Part shown: one piece after another, positions 62,468 to 64,000 of the stretch
Layout: each line of letters begins with the position of its first letter
How positions within the stretch are numbered: position 1 is the stretch's first letter
Assembly (NCBI RefSeq): GCF_015668515.1
Contig: NZ_JADPFO010000002.1
Span: 66,992-130,991, forward strand
Origin: Paraclostridium tenue
GTDB lineage: Bacteria; Bacillota; Clostridia; Peptostreptococcales; Peptostreptococcaceae
Length of the DNA: 64,000 nucleotides
Reading direction: 5' to 3'
Made by a program: the position numbers and the translations under genes
Notes under the pieces: model-generated
Databases searched by the model: none
What the model was told of the DNA's origin: nothing
The model's input: only the letters and a program-made list of their open reading frames with translations

Positions 62468-64000
62468 GTGGGAGAGACAGTTTTAGGAAATAGATATGAA
62501 ATAATTAAAAAAATTGGCGATGGGGGTATGGCTTTTGTCTATGAAGCTAGGGACAGACTGTTAAACAGAACTGTAGCTATAAAGGTTTTAAGACCTGAAT
62601 TTGTAGATGATCAAGAGTTTTTAACTAAGTTTAAAAGAGAAGCTGAAGCGGTTGCAAGTCTTTCACATCCTAATATAGTAAATGTATATGATGTTGGTGA
62701 AGATGGAAAAGTACATTATATAGTTATGGAGCTTATAGAAGGACAAAACTTAAAGGATATCATAAAAAATGAAGGTACTTTAGATGAATATACAGCTTTA
62801 GATATAACTAAGCAAATAGCAAGAGCATTAGGAGCTGCACACAAAAAGGGGATTATACATAGGGATATAAAACCTCATAATATACTTATATCTAATGAAG
62901 GTAGGATTGTAAAGGTAGCTGATTTTGGGATAGCTAAAGCTGTTTCAAGTTCCACTATGACTAGCACTGGAAGTGTAATAGGATCTGTTCATTATTTTTC
63001 ACCAGAACAAGCTAAAGGTAAATTTGTAGGTAATACTACGGATTTATATTCTTTGGGGATAGTTTTATATGAAATGATAATAGGTAGAGTACCATTTAGA
63101 GGAGATAGTCCTATATCTATAGCACTTCAGCATATAAATGATGAGATAGAGTTTACTCAAGAAGAAAAGGTAGCTATACCTCAAAGTGTTAGAAATATAA
63201 TAAAAAAGTTAACTTCTAAATCTAGTGCAGATAGATATCAAGGAGCAGATGAGCTTATAGAGGATATTGAATATATAGAAAAAAATATAGATTTAGACTT
63301 TATAAAAGAATATGACAACTATGCTACACAAAAGATAGATGAAAATGAACTAAATAAAGCAATAAAAATGGGAAATACTAATCCAAGAATTGATTACAAT
63401 GAAGAAGACTTAGAAGAAGAGGATGAGAAAACACCTCCGATAAAGAATTCTAAGAGGAAAAAGAATAAAAAAGAAGACAATCCAAAAAGTAAAAAAAGGT
63501 GGAAAATAGCAGCTGTAGTTTTATCTATAATACTTATAATACAAGTACTAGTTGTAGGAAAAATTGCATCATCAATGTTTGGTAAAAATAAAACAGAAGA
63601 AGGAAAAGCACCAGACTTTATTAATATGGAATTAAGTGAAGCTCAAAAGGTTGCAGGTGACATGGGAATCAATATAAGTGTTAGAATAGAAGAATACAGT
63701 AGCAAAGTTAGTAAAAATCATATAATTGACCAAGCACCAAAGGCAGGTACACAAATAAATCCTGGGGATACTATAAGTGTAGTTGTAAGTAAAGGTGAAA
63801 AACAAACTTCAATACCAAACTTAGTAGGACTTACTCTTGGAGAAGCTCAAAGTATAATAAGTGAAAATAAGTTGAGTTTAGGAACTGTAAATTATGAATA
63901 TAATGATTCACATGAAAAAGATGTGGTATTACATCAATCTCCTAGTTCGGGAAGTATACAGGCAGGAGATAAAATAAACTTAGTAGTTAGTAATGGTCCA
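62468..64000 (+). CDS. prkC: PASTA-domain Ser/Thr protein kinase (PrkC), cut by window edge
   Basis: 511 codons are visible and the frame is open at the end. GTG start behind AGGATGGTGA. The kinase domain has glycine loop GDGGMAFVYEA at 17-27, Lys39 in VAIKV, HRDIKPHN with Asp133, DFG at 152-154, and the activation segment with SSTMTSTGSVIG. A Lys-rich juxtamembrane segment leads to one membrane segment (about 347-368). PASTA repeats follow, the first from about APDFINMELSEAQKVAG, the second from IPNLVGLTLGEAQSI; more may lie beyond. It senses muropeptides or lipid II outside and phosphorylates proteins inside. Confidence 0.95.
   Translation, partial: MGETVLGNRYEIIKKIGDGGMAFVYEARDRLLNRTVAIKVLRPEFVDDQEFLTKFKREAEAVASLSHPNIVNVYDVGEDGKVHYIVMELIEGQNLKDIIKNEGTLDEYTALDITKQIARALGAAHKKGIIHRDIKPHNILISNEGRIVKVADFGIAKAVSSSTMTSTGSVIGSVHYFSPEQAKGKFVGNTTDLYSLGIVLYEMIIGRVPFRGDSPISIALQHINDEIEFTQEEKVAIPQSVRNIIKKLTSKSSADRYQGADELIEDIEYIEKNIDLDFIKEYDNYATQKIDENELNKAIKMGNTNPRIDYNEEDLEEEDEKTPPIKNSKRKKNKKEDNPKSKKRWKIAAVVLSIILIIQVLVVGKIASSMFGKNKTEEGKAPDFINMELSEAQKVAGDMGINISVRIEEYSSKVSKNHIIDQAPKAGTQINPGDTISVVVSKGEKQTSIPNLVGLTLGEAQSIISENKLSLGTVNYEYNDSHEKDVVLHQSPSSGSIQAGDKINLVVSNGP

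Overview
The window is a low-GC (roughly 30 % by eye) chromosomal segment of an endospore-forming Firmicute. T-box leaders, PyrR attenuators, strong AAGGAGG ribosome sites, frequent TTG starts, spoIIGA-sigE-sigG, spoIVA, SpoVD and SpoVE all point to the Clostridia. Gene content and order resemble Clostridioides difficile and its relatives (Peptostreptococcaceae). The genus cannot be fixed from sequence reading alone. Almost everything is core genome on the + strand. The only clear minus-strand gene is rqcH. I saw no rRNA, tRNA, CRISPR, insertion sequence or prophage.

Layout. (1) 1-13360, cell wall and division: rsmH (cut by the window edge), ftsL, spoVD, murF, mraY, murD, spoVE, murG, murA, ftsQ, a decayed sbp-like pseudogene, then ftsZ. 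(2) 13400-15970, mother-cell and forespore sigma factors: spoIIGA, sigE, sigG. (3) 15990-19090, a self-contained quorum-sensing cassette: a sensor-like membrane protein, agrB, a 39-codon agrD and a GGDEF/HD-GYP protein. It sits between sigG and the ylmC/ymxH gene. (4) 19134-24760: ylmC/ymxH, nrdR, pgeF, a PhoP/PhoR-like two-component pair, and two YIEGIA membrane proteins with a small partner. (5) 24756-30757: a DUF512 protein, der, plsY, gpsA, spoIVA. (6) 30839-38380: an HlyD-like protein, yggS, sepF, yggT, ylmH, divIVA, then ileS behind an Ile T-box. (7) 38622-44242: an AbgT transporter, a Trp T-box driving mtnN and trpS, a DUF5665 protein, a DksA-like protein, a polysaccharide deacetylase. 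(8) 44316-49546: lspA, rluD-like, pyrR and uraA, each of the last two behind a PyrR-type RNA switch, then rqcH in reverse. (9) 49726-64000: dapF, yicC, remA, gmk, rpoZ, coaBC, priA, def, fmt, DUF116, a Zn peptidase, rsmB, rlmN, a PP2C phosphatase and the start of a PASTA Ser/Thr kinase that runs off the end.

How the genes work together. The first block makes lipid II (MurF, MraY, MurD, MurG, MurA) and polymerises it (SpoVD, SpoVE), with FtsZ, FtsQ, FtsL and later SepF and DivIVA organising the septum. No ftsA is present next to ftsZ. The later block joins nucleotide supply, translation start (def, fmt), rRNA modification and a wall-sensing kinase/phosphatase pair.

The least ordinary items are these: the kinase-less agr cassette; the sbp relic with five in-frame stops; a 73-nt nested hairpin that would bury the murA ribosome site; a uraA leader in which a PyrR hairpin decides whether the ribosome site is masked; a Trp T-box that controls mtnN as well as trpS; and a type-2-like IleRS with a GIHH signature instead of HxGH.
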